Shown: positions 1-13,300 of the stretch, piece after piece | How the letters are laid out: every line of letters begins with the position of its first letter | Numbering within the stretch: position 1 is the stretch's first letter | Source: Trileptium ribeirensis | Lineage: Eukaryota > Nematoda > Enoplea > Enoplida > Thoracostomopsidae | Assembly (NCBI GenBank): GCA_030248225.1 | Contig: JASANE010021044.1 | Coordinates: 1 to 64,000 of the forward strand | Direction of reading: 5' to 3' | Length of the DNA stretch: 64,000 nucleotides | Translations under genes and position numbers: made by a program | Notes under the pieces: generated by a model | Told to the model about the DNA's origin: nothing | Databases searched by the model: none | The model's input: the letters and a program-made list of their open reading frames with translations, nothing else

Positions 1-321
1 AAAAGTGCAAAGTGCAACCAGTGTTAATGCACTAAACGAAGTTATTCACTATCTAATAAGATGTATATAAGTATTATCCATGCTTGTACTGCTACTTAAT
101 AACTATCAGTGACGTTTACTCTACGGTCCCAGGGAAAAATTTAGTATATTAATTTGATAATCCCCACACGAGGCTGAGAATAAGGATAAAGTGCAAATTA
201 CTTAGCTAGAAGAAATAACCTCTAAAAATTAGCCCCCAACCACGTAAAATAACGCATTAACTCGCCCCAAACCCAAAAATTAAGGGTTTTACCGTTTTGT
301 TTATTATGCCACCCCTATCAC

Positions 322-490
322 TCTTCTCTGTTCGCTGTACTTGGTCCGACATGCGACATCAGGTATTGTTGCCATTGGCGTAACGTAGTGTCACACTCTT
401 CAGCAGAGTCGACTATCATCAGTTCTTTGTAATAATAAATTGGATCGAAATCTGATGGTAGACCAACACGGCGTACAGTGGTAGTTTGAG
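322..490 (-). CDS. Possible terminal exon of an unidentified minus-strand gene
   Basis: On the - strand a good acceptor (ATATTTTGACGCAG|CTA) opens a frame of about 56 codons ending at a stop near 318. Its composition is protein-like (VRRVGLPSDFDPIYYYKEL, then ECDTTLRQWQQYLMSHV). I do not recognise the family. It would point away from COG5, as expected of a divergent neighbour, but no confident upstream exon joins it in phase. Confidence 0.25.
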
Positions 491-699
491 AATATAGCTG
501 CGTCAAAATATTGGTATCTTATAACTCAAATTGATTGCATTCATCACATGCTGGAATCACTGGTCGTTTTTAACCCGGGTTCTATTGGCATTTTAGTTTG
601 GGGTAAGTGGTCTACCGGTCGCGTTCGATTGTCGTCATATCGGTAAACATCGGGCGTTTATAAAAGACTGAAATAATAAGGTTCAGAAACAATACATAT

Positions 700-874
700 T
701 ATGTCAGACCACAGAGGTGTTGTTGGAATAGTGGAAGGCAGGCTAACAAAGCTGCATGTTGTTTATTTTCCCAATGGACTGGCACATTACTAATCACATC
801 CACTGATCCCACAATCCTTGGTGATGCGTGCCCGTTCCCATAAGTACCGACAGTAGCCATAAGGAACTCCATCC
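700..874 (-). CDS. Possible minus-strand exon, unidentified
   Basis: A - strand frame preceded by a T-rich acceptor-like tract (about 875-915) reads MEFLMATVGTYGNGHASPRI and SNVPVHWENKQHAALLACL before a TAA near 699. Codon use looks coding, but only poor GT donors precede the stop, and none gives the phase 0 needed to join the candidate at 322-490. It could be a short separate ORF or chance. Confidence 0.18.
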
Positions 875-948
875 CCGTCTCAACCAAACAATATAAAATA
901 AAAATAGTTAAAAATATAACAGCTTTATAACTGCTGCAATGCCCGGAA

Positions 949-1027
949 CCGATAGCTTAGTCGGTAGAGCGCCTGCTTGTGGATCCAGAGGCAGTACCCC
1001 GTTGGATATTCGAATCCTGCCACATCC
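949..1027 (+). repeat. tRNA-like relic or SINE head
   Basis: It has an A-box-like TAGCTTAGTCGGTAGAGCG, an anticodon-arm-like CCTGC-TTGTGGA segment (GTG if read as an anticodon), and a B-box-like GGATATTCGAATCC. The acceptor arms do not pair well and the anticodon stem is interrupted, so it is not a functional tRNA gene. It sits between COG5 and the possible divergent exons. Confidence 0.4.
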
Positions 1028-1191
1028 AAACTTTTCAGTCCTTTCTCATCTTTTTGTCGTTTAGCAGCTACCAACAGGCTCACATAAAAATTGCATACCA
1101 CCTAACAATAATGTATAATATTTTGTTGTAAAACATAGGTAAAGCGCAATGCTAGTTTTCTAAAAATAAAATAAGCGAAAACGGTTGCACA

Positions 1192-1340
1192 ATGGACGTT
1201 ATTCCTGATTCTGCACGTTCGACTGTCGAGAAAATATTCTAAACGCGATTATCGAGAAAGACGATGCTCTAAACGAACACATTTGGCAATTTCGCTACAT
1301 CAAGGAATGGGAGAATCTGGACAGCCAATTGAGAAATCAG
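1192..1340 (+). CDS. COG5: COG5 exon 1, start codon, with an apparent 1-base frameshift
   Basis: ATG at 1192 opens a frame that reads MDVIPDSARSTVEKIF and stops at a TAA about 48 bases in. The +1 frame then takes over (NAIIEKDDALNEHIWQFR) and runs to the donor CAG|gtatat. The last residues, LDSQLRNQ, followed by exon 2 (INNHHHQLLSQAT), match human [21 protein letters not shown] with identical spacing, so the 3' part is Cog5. At 149 nt it is one base short of the 150 needed. A base is probably missing near 1235-1243, by sequencing error or a real mutation. An unseen upstream exon spliced into the second frame is the alternative. Confidence 0.7.
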
Positions 1341-4300
1341 GTATATTATGGGCTATAAAAGATCGGGATCTGATCGCTGAAATTTTTGCTATGGTGCATG
1401 AACTGGGGGACTCTAGGCTGAGCAGTGGCAACACAATCCAAAAAAAATCAAAACTTAGTTTTTTTAGAAGAAAAGTCTAAAATTCGTAATAAATGTCCTC
1501 AGAAACGGCGCAAAAACATTTCTATTCATACTTAAGCCAATTTTAGCTAACGTTTTTCTATATTTAATAGAGTTTTGGCTCAACAAATATATTTTTATCA
1601 AAATTTTATGTCAAATGCAAGTGTTTTACGAGCGGAGGGAAACAAAAAAGTAAAAAATTTCACTGCCCCCATTCTGCAGAGCGTGTCCAACATTTTGCAC
1701 GAATTGGGGGTGCCGAAACATGCTAGAGCCTCACTCCTACCCAATATGCGGAAGCTAAAACAGTGAAAATAACAACGTACGGACTGCAAAACACCGCCAC
1801 ATCCACTATTAGTAAAGTCCTGCTCACACGCTCAAACTGTGAGCCCAAAATTTGAGGGTGTTTTTTAAAAACAAAATTGCGATGTTTCAAAATTTGACCT
1901 CAAACTTTTACCGGTATATAATATACCTCATTGACGATTGGCTGAAAGCACATCCTTGAAAATTTTGAACAGTGTTCACACGTTCAAACTTAACAAAAAT
2001 GTAAAAAAGTGCTTTGACATATTGATCAAAGTTTGATCACAATTTGTGCAAACTGTTTAGGCGTGTGAACATGCCATAAGGAACGTTTACGAAAACAATT
2101 TGAGTCTGGCTTCAGGTGGCATTCTGTAGTGTCTTTTTAGTTTATGAGGACAACTTAAATTGTATTTTATAAGCTTCATTATAGTCATTATTAATTACAG
2201 ATTAGATTATTAATTGAAAAAAATTAGTTTTTCTTGAACGTATTTGTTCATAAAACTTGTAGTCAAATAAGTGATTTCATTATAACCCTACAAAAGGAGT
2301 TAGTTTGTATCCGAAGCTATACGTCAACTTTTACAGTTTCATTGCTGTGCAACTCCGCCTCTAAGAGTATATGTAGTATGTCAAGAGAACATTGAATTCG
2401 AAATAGTACGTAAACGTTGATGGGGTGTATTGTTATGGTTATTATTTATTTTTTCTTACATTAATTTTTTGTATACAGTCGACATTGTGGTTGTCGTTTG
2501 GTTTAGATCAACAACCATCATCATCAGTTGCTTTCGCAAGCGACAAGTATCGAGGGCGCCGAGGATATTTTGGAAATGCTACGCGGTCACGTGGCAACGC
2601 TTCAGCTGAACGCGGACCGGGTGACTTCAAAAATGAGCGATCTTTACACAAAAGCCGACTCGCGCACCGCCCAGCTCGATCGCCTACACCGGACGTGTAA
2701 CTTACTGCGATCTGCAATACGAATTATGACTCTTCGAGGAAAAATTGGTAAGTATACTAGTATTGTGCATGCGAGGGTGAAACGGAGCGAGCGTGGCTTC
2801 ATTTATAAGTTTGAATTTTGTTTAATCACCTGTAATAGGCTGTGTATGATGTATATATATATTATCTTAAAGCCTCTGGAACCATGAACCCATTGAAGAC
2901 CCTAAAATCTCATCGACGTGAAGTGCATCGAAAACAACTGACAGCGCAAGAAGTATTTGCGCTGGTCTCTAGGTAGCCAAACCATCGTATTCAACCTACC
3001 GAAAAAACTATATGCTTACACAAAGACAACTCTTGATATCCAGCACGCACTGCATAACCAAACTACTGAAGACATGCTATATGCTTGGAATCAGTTTCAG
3101 TGACTCTAAAAGTTCTGGAGATCTCTAAAAAGGAATTAAATATACGCTCTGCTCTCTAGATAATGACACCATCGTGTTCAGCGTGCCGAAAAACCCATAT
3201 ATACACGATTTGTAATGCCATGAACCAATAGTTAACCAAGCTACTGAACAATCACTTTATTTTGGACCTGGAGTTCATTGACCCTAAACCCATTGAAAGC
3301 CTATGAAAGGCGTGAAATATACATGTTTTAGTTTATATAAACAAATCATTGTATTCAACGACATTCAGAAAAACATATATAATGCCATTTCGCGAGCGGA
3401 ATACGTAACCAAACACTGAAAACACACTATATTTTGAAAATCTGGTTCATACACCGTAAACCATTTTAAACCCTATGAAAAGGTATAATCTAGTCAATTT
3501 GGGCTCTAGATAGCGAAAATATCGTGTATTCAGAGTGCTTGATCACCTAATAGACAAAATAAAAACACCCAATAACTTGACGAAATTTGACATATTTCTG
3601 GCAAAGGCTCGATGAACCGTATGCGGGGAGTGGACCCACAAAAAATGGTGAGCAGCAAAGTTGAGCTGATTCTGCTTCCGTTTTTCGATGCAAAGCCTGT
3701 GTCGAGATATAGGCTGCGAAACGATTCTACTTGTAAGGTTATATTTTGAAAAGACCCTTAAGACCTGTTTATGCCATTTTGACCCCGAATATGTGGTCTC
3801 GGAGCTATTCTCGTTTAACTAAGAGGCACATCGTCATCATTGCTATCGAACAAAAAAATGAAACGAAATCCATCTAACCGAAAATGAGCTGTCAATCACA
3901 GCGACAGACTGAAGAAGAAATTTTCACGCTTTCCCCATAGCTCCATCACTGAATGAAATATGAAAGGGCTTGAGCGAATGCTTTGAACAGTAAGTCGTAA
4001 GGGGTTCGGTATTTTGCTTGTTTACGATTTTTTAGTGAGTGAAATAACGAAGGGCATTGTTATGACTGAAAAAGCATTTTTCAGTTAATAACAAACTTAT
4101 AAATATTGAAGAAGGTTGCAATAGCCAGGTGTTCCTTTTTCCAATTCCTGTTTAGGAAATTTTTTCTAAATTGTACAATCAGAATTCGGAAACTGGCCTC
4201 GACAAGGCACCAGTAATCATTGTTTCGAATGTAACTATTTTCAAAAAACTGCTGATTTGCGTCTAAGCAATTTAATGTTTTTAGCGAATCGTATATTTTT

Positions 4301-7300
4301 TCTATTTGTCACAAATATAGTTTGCTAAATTCATATTTTACTGGTTCTTGTCAATACGTTTTATGAATGGCATTTTTATATTTTCCGAAGTATCTAAAGC
4401 AACAATATATGATATTTAAGTTGTTTTAATAAACAGTTGTCCGAATATATTTGGTTTTGTCAAAGTATACTTAATAATCTTTATTAAAAATTGTGAAACA
4501 CTAAAAATCTTAAAAAATTCATGTGACTGGCAACGGATTACTTTGCTGCGAAATTGCTCGTTTATGTGATTAAAAACAATTTTGCACATCTGATAATTTA
4601 TAATAATATACTAATAATTAATAATTTTATTATAATAATTTGGTAGTACTAGCTGGTCGTGTAGCGTTGATGGAAGAAAAATAGGAAATGTGTGCAGAGA
4701 GCAGTCTCGGCTAGACATAACTCATTTAGGACGTGGGACAAATACTGGGAAAAGGACAATGAGTTGACCATATTTGGCTAAACTAAATTGCTTTGCACCA
4801 GCCAGCTGAATACTTTATCATAAGAGCTTCCTGGTTTCACTATGATTATAATATAATTTCTGTAGTTTCTAACCGATTCTTGCTTTTGATTGGTACGCAG
4901 TTGCTGCTTCCTTGACTTGAAACAAATTTCCTTAATTTCGCTTTCTATTTTCCGTATAAGGTAGTGATGTCCGCGGACCGGTCTGTATCGACTGAATTTT
5001 TTTTCGTATTAGACCGCTGGACCGGTTCAAAGCTTAGAAATTTTTGGCTAGAACTTTAAGTTCACGCAAAATTAAATTTGGTACTCAGAGTTTTTGTAAA
5101 ATTTCTTAACATAACGATAACATTTATCTAGTCGTGATGTGACTGAAAACTGGCTCTAAAAATAAGCATCGGCAATTTTGGTACACTCCTGCACAAAATT
5201 TATGTTGTGGTGAAAAAATGTTTTGCCTTAGTTGTTCCCTAACTGTCGGGGCCGAAAATTTTTGCTCTGGTTGCATCACTAGCAACTGGTGTTTATGTTT
5301 AGTCCCAAGTGGTGTGAGGTTCAATTTTGGCGGTTTCTCAGCTTGCGGTAACAATTATCTAAGTTTAGATCATCTATTGTTGTCGAAGACAGCAGCGGGT
5401 GGCGACTACAACGTTGCGACGAAAGACTTGCCTAAAGCGTCCAGCTTGTTGCAAGAAATGACCGAAGTGACCAGCGAAATCGATTTAACCGGAATTGAGG
5501 TCATTGAGAAAGTAAGAAAAAAGTTTTAAGCTAATTATCGAATTTTGCATATTATATGCTTATTGTATGAATATTTAAAAATAAAATTTTCAATGAATTA
5601 TATCTTTCTTAACTTCCACCTGTACGAGATGCATAGCTGTAACTAGAACCACAAGTATTCGATCTGCAATCAGTTCGTTCTCGCACGTGTCTTACTCAAT
5701 TTACCGACCTAATAGAGTCTTTCAAATATGAGTCATTGCAATATGTATTCCAATACCCAATCTTACGGTCAAAGATCCTACTCTCATAATGACGACGAAG
5801 TGCCTTTTAATTGAACGCGAGTAGCTCTTTTAAAGTGCTTTGCCAAATCTGGCAATGCGGATACTAGTGTCTCGCAGTCAATATCTCCCAAACACGGGCT
5901 TCGCATCGAAAAATAAAATGCAGAATCAGCTCATCGAGATCTACATTTCGCTCACCATGACGTTTCGGTGGGACCAAGCCTGGGTCTCTGCGGACGGGAA
6001 TATTTTTCGTCGACCCTTTGCCAGAAATGCGATTTTTCAAATTTCGGCATGGTGAGCCGCTTTTTACTTTACAATGAGAGCCTGTCAGGTTATTAAGCAC
6101 GATGGTTTTGCTATCTAACGTGTCTTTTCATTTTGTTTGGTTATGTATTGAGTGCAGGGTATCAAGAATTCTTCATATAGTTTTTTTTCGGTAGGCTGAA
6201 TGCGATAGTTTGGTTATGTGGATAACAGCACAATACTTGATATGTTTTCAGTTGTTTCAATTAGGGTCAACGAGGCTTTAGTATTTTAATGGGTTCAGGA
6301 TTGCAGAGGTTCTAGTTTAGCGTATAAATCAAGCACGAAGCCTGTTGCAAATCATTACAAAATGCCCACTTAACAAAACCTCGCTCGTTCCGTTCCACCC
6401 TCGCTTACGACATATTAGTTACTATCTTGACTGATTATTATCTGGCCTCTTTGCAGAGTTAGGAGGCCCCATAATTTTGGAACTGGCCCGACGATACAGA
6501 CGGGTCGTGTCAGCTTATACTCCGCGGCAAATATTGACTTTCCGCCAAGTCATCCCTCAGCACCCACAGGTGTTTTGAGGTGACATCAAATATGGTTGTC
6601 GTAATAAAAACATTTCTAACAATATTCAATGCTACTGCTAATATTTTGTCTATTGATGACAATGACAAAATCTTAAGTAGCATGAGGGCCAGCATGTGCA
6701 TACGCATTTTCAGCAGGTAAATAATAAATATACAGCAAAACAACGATATATGTTATAAATGCATGAAAAAACACAATAAAGTACAATTATAAGACTCCAA
6801 CTAACCCGGGGGATCCTTCCAGGCACTTACGGTTGCCCGGGTTAGAGCTGGCGTATCTCAGTTAAAAACCTTCAGGTAAAATTTTGGCCCTGTGAAGAGA
6901 TCAGATAATTATGGAATGAGGTTGTTCTATACGTTTGTAATAGTTATTTATTAGTTACTGCAAGAAATTACCAACCTTTGCGGACATTCGAACATAGTTT
7001 CTTCCTATCAAGTCCTTAAGGCACCGCGGTCTGGGTCTTCATTTAATCGCACAGTAGAATGTGGTTTACATCTTCAAGTGAACTAGATAGAATCGGAGCT
7101 CTGCTTTAACCGACTAAGGCATTTTGTTATTATCGTATATATTATAGAAGGTTATGTGATACGCAACAGGTTTGTCTACGATTGTCTCGACATTTGTTTC
7201 CGCTTTATGCGGCATAATTTGCTAACAGACGATATTATTGACAGAAATACTGTTCTCTGAAATATTGTAGGATCTGCAAATGATTCCAAAAGCGCGCAAG

Positions 7301-10300
7301 GATATTCTCAGTCAAGCACGAAATCTCCTATCGGTTGGCTTATCAACACCAAAGCATTCAAGCGTTGCAACGGCGCTTCAAACGCTGCACAACCTAGACT
7401 CGCTCTGCGCCCAACTCGATCGCTTACAGTCGCGATGGTTGGACGATGTCAAGTCAGCGGTCGATGCGTTGTCGAAGCCCGCGGCTGCCACTGGTTCGGC
7501 AGGCCATGGATCAAGGGAAGGCAGTATCGGATTAACCGGTGGCCCGGGCGGAGCACACATGCCGCAGCAGCATAGTTCGGCAGTCGTGCGGGCGAGTTTA
7601 TGGACTAATTTGGATAAACTAGTCGAGGTATTCAGTTTGTCTAGATTTCTTTGTATTTCTTATATTTTAGACTTTGAACTAGCTATAGGGTTTATATGCT
7701 CGTTTTGAACGCTCTGTACTAATTTTACTATTAAATTTTTTTGGAATTCTATTCGAATGCTCCCAATGAATATTTTTAGGTAGTAAAACTTATTTATTGA
7801 ATGCCGCCAGATACGTAAAGATGCTCTCTTTTTAGGTTCTTGTTACGGTCTGCAATCATTGTGACATACTGCGACTAGTTATTGAACGAAAACGAGACGC
7901 GTTTGGCAGCGCAACTATTCCATCGTCAGCTGGTTCGGCCTCTGGATTTGCGAACGAGTATCCGAGTTCGAAGTTTGTCGATTTTTGGATGAAAGTAGCC
8001 GAAACGCTCAAGGAAAAGGTTAGACTGTCTAGTTTTAATCGCTGAGAAGGTTTGTTTGACGTATTTTAAGTTTGCGTTTATTGAGCGGAGCTCGGTGAAG
8101 CCGAGCGAAGCGTTTTTATTTTCTGTCTGGGAGTAAAAAGATCGATGTCCGCCCGTTTGTTGGGTCCGACGGATCTCAAGAACCACTGAACGGATTTAAA
8201 AAAAACTTTTTTTGTTTGAAAGCCTATCATGTTACAGTGTGGACCTGATATTTGGGATTAAAAAATTTTGAATGGTTAATTAGTAATTAGCTAATTAGTT
8301 AATTTTATGCAGCTAAAATAGAGAATTTTGCAATATTTGTGTTATTTATTGAAATAGAATCGTTTCGATCAAACCATTATAGGTTTTTTGGGTCGAAGAA
8401 TTCAAATATAATATTTTTACCAATGATAAAGCCCTATGCAATGTAGTTATTTGAAGAACATAAAATTGAGTACATTCGTAATGCCACAGCCCAAGCTCCG
8501 CTCACAAATGTAGTTCCACTACCGACTAGTTGAAATAGAATCGTTTCGATCAAACCATTATAGGGTTTTTGGGTCGAAGAATTCAAATATAATATTTTTA
8601 CCAATGATTAAAAAGTATGCCCTACGCAATGTAGTTACAAGAACATAAAATTGAGTACATTCGTAATGCCACAGCCCAAGCTCCGCTCACAAATGTAGTT
8701 CCACTACCGACTAGTTGAAATAGAATCGTTTCGATCAAACCATTATAGGGTTTTTGGGTCGAAGAATTCAAATATAATGTTTTTACCAATGATAAAACCC
8801 TATGCCCTTCGCAATGTAGTTACAAGAACATAAAATTGATTACATTCCTAATGCCACAGCCCAAGCTCCGCTCACAAATGTAGTTCCACTACCGACTAGT
8901 TGAAATAGAATCGTTTCGATCAAACCATTATAGGGTTTTTTGGGTCGAAAAATTCAAGTATAATATTTTTACCAATGATAAAGCCCTATGCCCTCTGCAA
9001 TGTAGTTACAAGAACATGAAATTGAGTACATTCGTAATGCCACAACCCAAGCTCCGCTCACAAATGTAGTTCCACTACCGACTAGTTATTTTCTGTCTGG
9101 GAGTAAAAAGGTCGATGTCCGTCCGTTCGTTCGTTCGGTCCGACGGATCTCAAGAACCACTGAACCGATTTTAAAAAACTTTTTGTTTGAAAGCCTATCA
9201 TGTCAGAGTGTGTGGGATTAAATAATTTTGAGTGGTTAATTAGTAATTAGCTAATTAGTTAAGCTTATGCAGCTAAAATAGAGAATTTTGCAATATTTGT
9301 GTTATTTATTGAGCGAAGCGTTTGTATTTTCTGTCTGGGAGTAAAAAGGTCGATGTCCGTCCGTTCGTTCGTTCGGCCCGACGGATCTCAACAACCACTG
9401 AACGGATTTTAAAAAACTTTTTTTGTTTGAAAGCCTATCATGTCAGAGTGTGCACCTGATATTTGGGATTAAAAAATTTTGAGTGGTTAATTAGTAATTA
9501 GCTAATTTAGTTAATTTTATGCAGCTAAAATAGAGAATTTTGCAATATTTGTGTTATTTATTGAAATAGAGTCGTTTCAATCAAACCGTTATAGGGTTTT
9601 TTGGGTCGAAGAATTCAAATATAATATTTTTACCAATGATAAAGCCCTATGCAATGTAGTTATTTGAAGAACATAAAATTGAGTACATTCGTAATGCCAC
9701 AGCCCAAGCTCCGCTCACAAATGTAGTTCTACTACAGACTAGTCAGTAATTGGATATCACGATTCGGTTTGTATGTTCTTGACAATGTGACTCGTTTTCT
9801 GGTTTACGACACAGTCTTTAAGTCAGGATTTGTTTCAAAATACATGCTGAGTAGTTAAAAATATATTGTAAAATCGTTTCAAGGATTAAGCATAGATTTC
9901 TTTCTTATTCAGCTAACATCTGTTGAAAAAAGCTTAAATTTAAAACTTACTTGATGTTGAGAACATCTGCGGTGTATCGTGCAACCATTTGGTCGTCGTC
10001 AGTGAACAAATCTGAAATAATTAATTGTTCGTGCAATGAACCCTGTAGAGGATTATTGAGATTTTCTACAAATTTTAAACCAAGTCTTACATAAATTAAT
10101 TATATTTGTAGCATCATACTGAAAATTCAGAAAAGTTGTTTTTTGAGCAAATTACGGCATTTTTATTAATGTTATGGTTTGTACTTCTAGTTTGAGAAGA
10201 GCAGTAGCTATGTTCGGCATTCACTTGAATCAGAATATCCAAAGTTGCTTCATCAGATGGCCGAAGTATTTAAGCGGCTTGATCGATTCGCATCGGATCG

Positions 10301-13300
10301 GCATTGTGTTGCCGCATTAAAAAGTTAGTTTATTTTCTAAATTTTGAAACTCATTTTAAAAGTCTCTGTTTCTTTACTTAGTTAAAAATCTTAGATGCTA
10401 ATAGCAAACTGGTGCTGCTCAAATAATCCCGGCCGTGTATCCTTGGCTTTTATCTCATTATTCTGTGATGTTGTCGCATCGTTGTGAACGAATATTTGGC
10501 TGTGGCGTAGTGGTCATTTGCGCATACCTTGCAATCGCGCGGTCACAGAGTACAAATCTTTTTAGTTGCCAACAAAAATAAGAGCAATTTTTATGCGAAT
10601 CGTTCACTAATAGCAACTGAAAATCCTTTAGTTTTCGCGAAAAATTTGCTTTTATTTCCGTTACTAACTGCATGTTTTGTCATTTTCTTGGGAAGCAGGC
10701 TAAGAAACTACCTGTTGTTTTTGGATGCCGCGAAATTGTAAAAGGTTCGAGGAATAAACAAAGTTTTCTTGTTGAAACGGGCATCGTTTGACGGGTCTGT
10801 CATTGGGCAAATCTGGCTTCTAATACCATGAACCTGGAGATCAGCACACGCACACCAATACAACTTGTGGACATATCAATATTTCGTTTCAGTATATATT
10901 TAATCAAGCGATTGCCCAACACCGTAGCAGGTGTCGCTGATTAAAATAGAAATATAATCTTATCAAAATGAACCTGAAATATAATCAAATTGGCATAAAC
11001 AAAAATGAAAAGGCCGGTTGCCGGCTGATTTCATGATGATGTGTAGATATTTGCCGAATATGTTAATTCTGTTGTCGAACAAAAGCATAGAGTCGGTCGT
11101 ATGTTTATTTGGTTCACAGACCAAACTTGTAGTGTGATGTGAATAATAATAATAATTATCTCTGTATGTTCCAAGCATGACTGTCACTTTTCGCGCGAGC
11201 GATCAGCTGTCACTAATTTCTGTATTAGTTACCGCTCTAAATAATATTATTCAAGCTTGGTCTCGGAGATCGTTCTAGGTTTTGCTTGTGTCCAATTTCG
11301 TTTAATATTCAAAATTTGGAGCTAAGTGTGAAGGTTTCTTGTTGTCAAATTTTTTGCTTGTGTTCGACGGTATTATTGTCGCACGACCAGTTTTAAGATT
11401 TGTGTATCTATTATAGCATCGATGACAGTTGGTAGCGACGACGCCAAAGATACCAAACCTGGGCGAGCAACAATCGGTGACTCCATACGTGACGCGCTAG
11501 ACTCGTTTGAAAATACCTATCTGTCGAAATCCGTATCCCGACTTTTCGACGGAATCAATTTGGCCTTTTCCGAAGAGAATCCACCGTCGCATAGCGAAAT
11601 CGCTGGCATCGTTTCTGCGATAAGGTAAATAGTGTCATAGGTTTTATTTTAAATTCGTTTCGTGCGGGTTTTAGTTAAATTTTGTCACCAATCTATTTAC
11701 TCAGTACGGGCCAAAAATAAGTAAAATTCCAATCGATCGAAATTTCATGTAATTGAAATGGAGCGAAACAATACAATTCTTTATGCATTTACTGTTGCAG
11801 CGCGTAGTTAATAATAAATATTTGTAGCGATGTATGGCACTGCATCGTCCTGATCGTATTTGCCTTATTGGATGGTGTGGTCTTTTTATTCCCCCAAAAT
11901 ATACTGGTATTCCCCAAAGTTCTCTGGAGATCCGCTATAACTCAGATTTCATGTTATCACGTCTCTAATTGCCAATGGGGCTAGAGTAACAATAGGAGCC
12001 GTCATTGAATGGCACTTCTCTTGCAATCTTATTGGTTATAGCAGATGTGATACCTAGTATTTTCCCAGAAGCCATAAAGGGGTTTGTCGAAACCGATCCA
12101 GACAAACTTGTAGGTGTACCCCTGAAATCCGTGTGGATTGGACCAAACAACTGTCATATCAACGAACAAGGCGACGAACATTCTTGTCTCAATGGCAATC
12201 ATACTGTTCTTCAAAGTTTGCGTAATAAGCCCTTGGTGTATATGATTAGGCTCTGACGTGCAACTTCCTGTTTATATCCTGCCGTTTACTTCATGCAGAC
12301 TGACATTGAGTATCGAACTGCTAGACTCATGGTGACATATTGTGCGCAAAACTAAATTTCGCAACCCGAATGTTTGAAATGAGACCAAAATGTAGCTAGC
12401 ACAAATTATGGCTACATAAGTCTTGGCGACTTTTTGCGCCGTGTTCAATTGTAAACTATTGGGATACCATAATAGCATTTGGCTGTAGTTATTTACTGTT
12501 TTAGCTCAGAACTACGAGTAGCAGCGTTTGATCAACGACTTCTTAACCGTGTGGCTAAAAACGTCATCAAGGCCATCGATTTATACTCGGTCAAGTGTGA
12601 AGCGCTGCTTGCGACCGATGGCGATGCAAGTCAAGTCGTTGCGGCAAGCCCAACGAACGCTCAAAGAAAGAATGCCGCTACAGTATGCGCTTTGTCCGAG
12701 TTTCGTTTGCAGACGTTGACCGCGCTGGCACAGTGGAACGACGGCATGAGTGCGAGCCCGTCGATCCAAGGACCGGTTGTTGGATCCCTACCAGGCGCGA
12801 CCGTGGATGGATTGATCAAGAGCAGCGATTGTTTAATTCAGGTACGGTTTTTCTCATTTTTACCGTAGTGGATTATTTTGGTTGAGAATATTCGGTCTTG
12901 TTGGACCGAAATAAAGGAAAAAGATAAAACTGACATTCCTGAAAATAATGCTCCGTTCTGGATTTAGCTGGCCCAAATCTTATCAACATTGATATCAACA
13001 ATATTGATGGATGAAAGTTATGCTTCCATATTGCAGCGTTTGCATGTAAATATGCGCACTCGCTGCACATTGTAACACGTATTGTGTCAACTATTACTTC
13101 AAAAATTTCTCGATCCGCTGTAACAATAGTTCGTGTTATCGTTACAAAGTTAGCAAAACCGTTGTGGCATTTGTAATGAGTGCACATAATTATTTGCAAT
13201 CTCGGCATAACTCGCGGGAAGCCTCAGCTTTTTCAGTCAAATTTATGAATCAATTATCAAAATGTTTGGCGTTTATTCAGTAAAGCACTGGAATAAGTTT

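Noticed and set aside
4975..5030. GACCGGT-rich palindromic words in COG5 intron 2
   Set aside because: They resemble ends of DNA transposons, but I could not find a matching partner end or second copy.
5218..5368. Upstream extension of the COG5 exon 3 frame, with many cysteines
   Set aside because: The TTTAG acceptor at 5368 completes the split codon from exon 2 exactly, and the upstream part has no Cog5 similarity.
8351..9086. CRISPR-like array (four regular 181-185 bp repeats)
   Set aside because: Units are head-to-tail without unique spacers in a eukaryotic intron; this is a tandem repeat.
12005..12256. 83-codon + strand frame in COG5 intron 7, also open on the - strand
   Set aside because: Both strands are open, no splice sites fit, and no family is recognised; it lies inside a well-defined COG5 intron.
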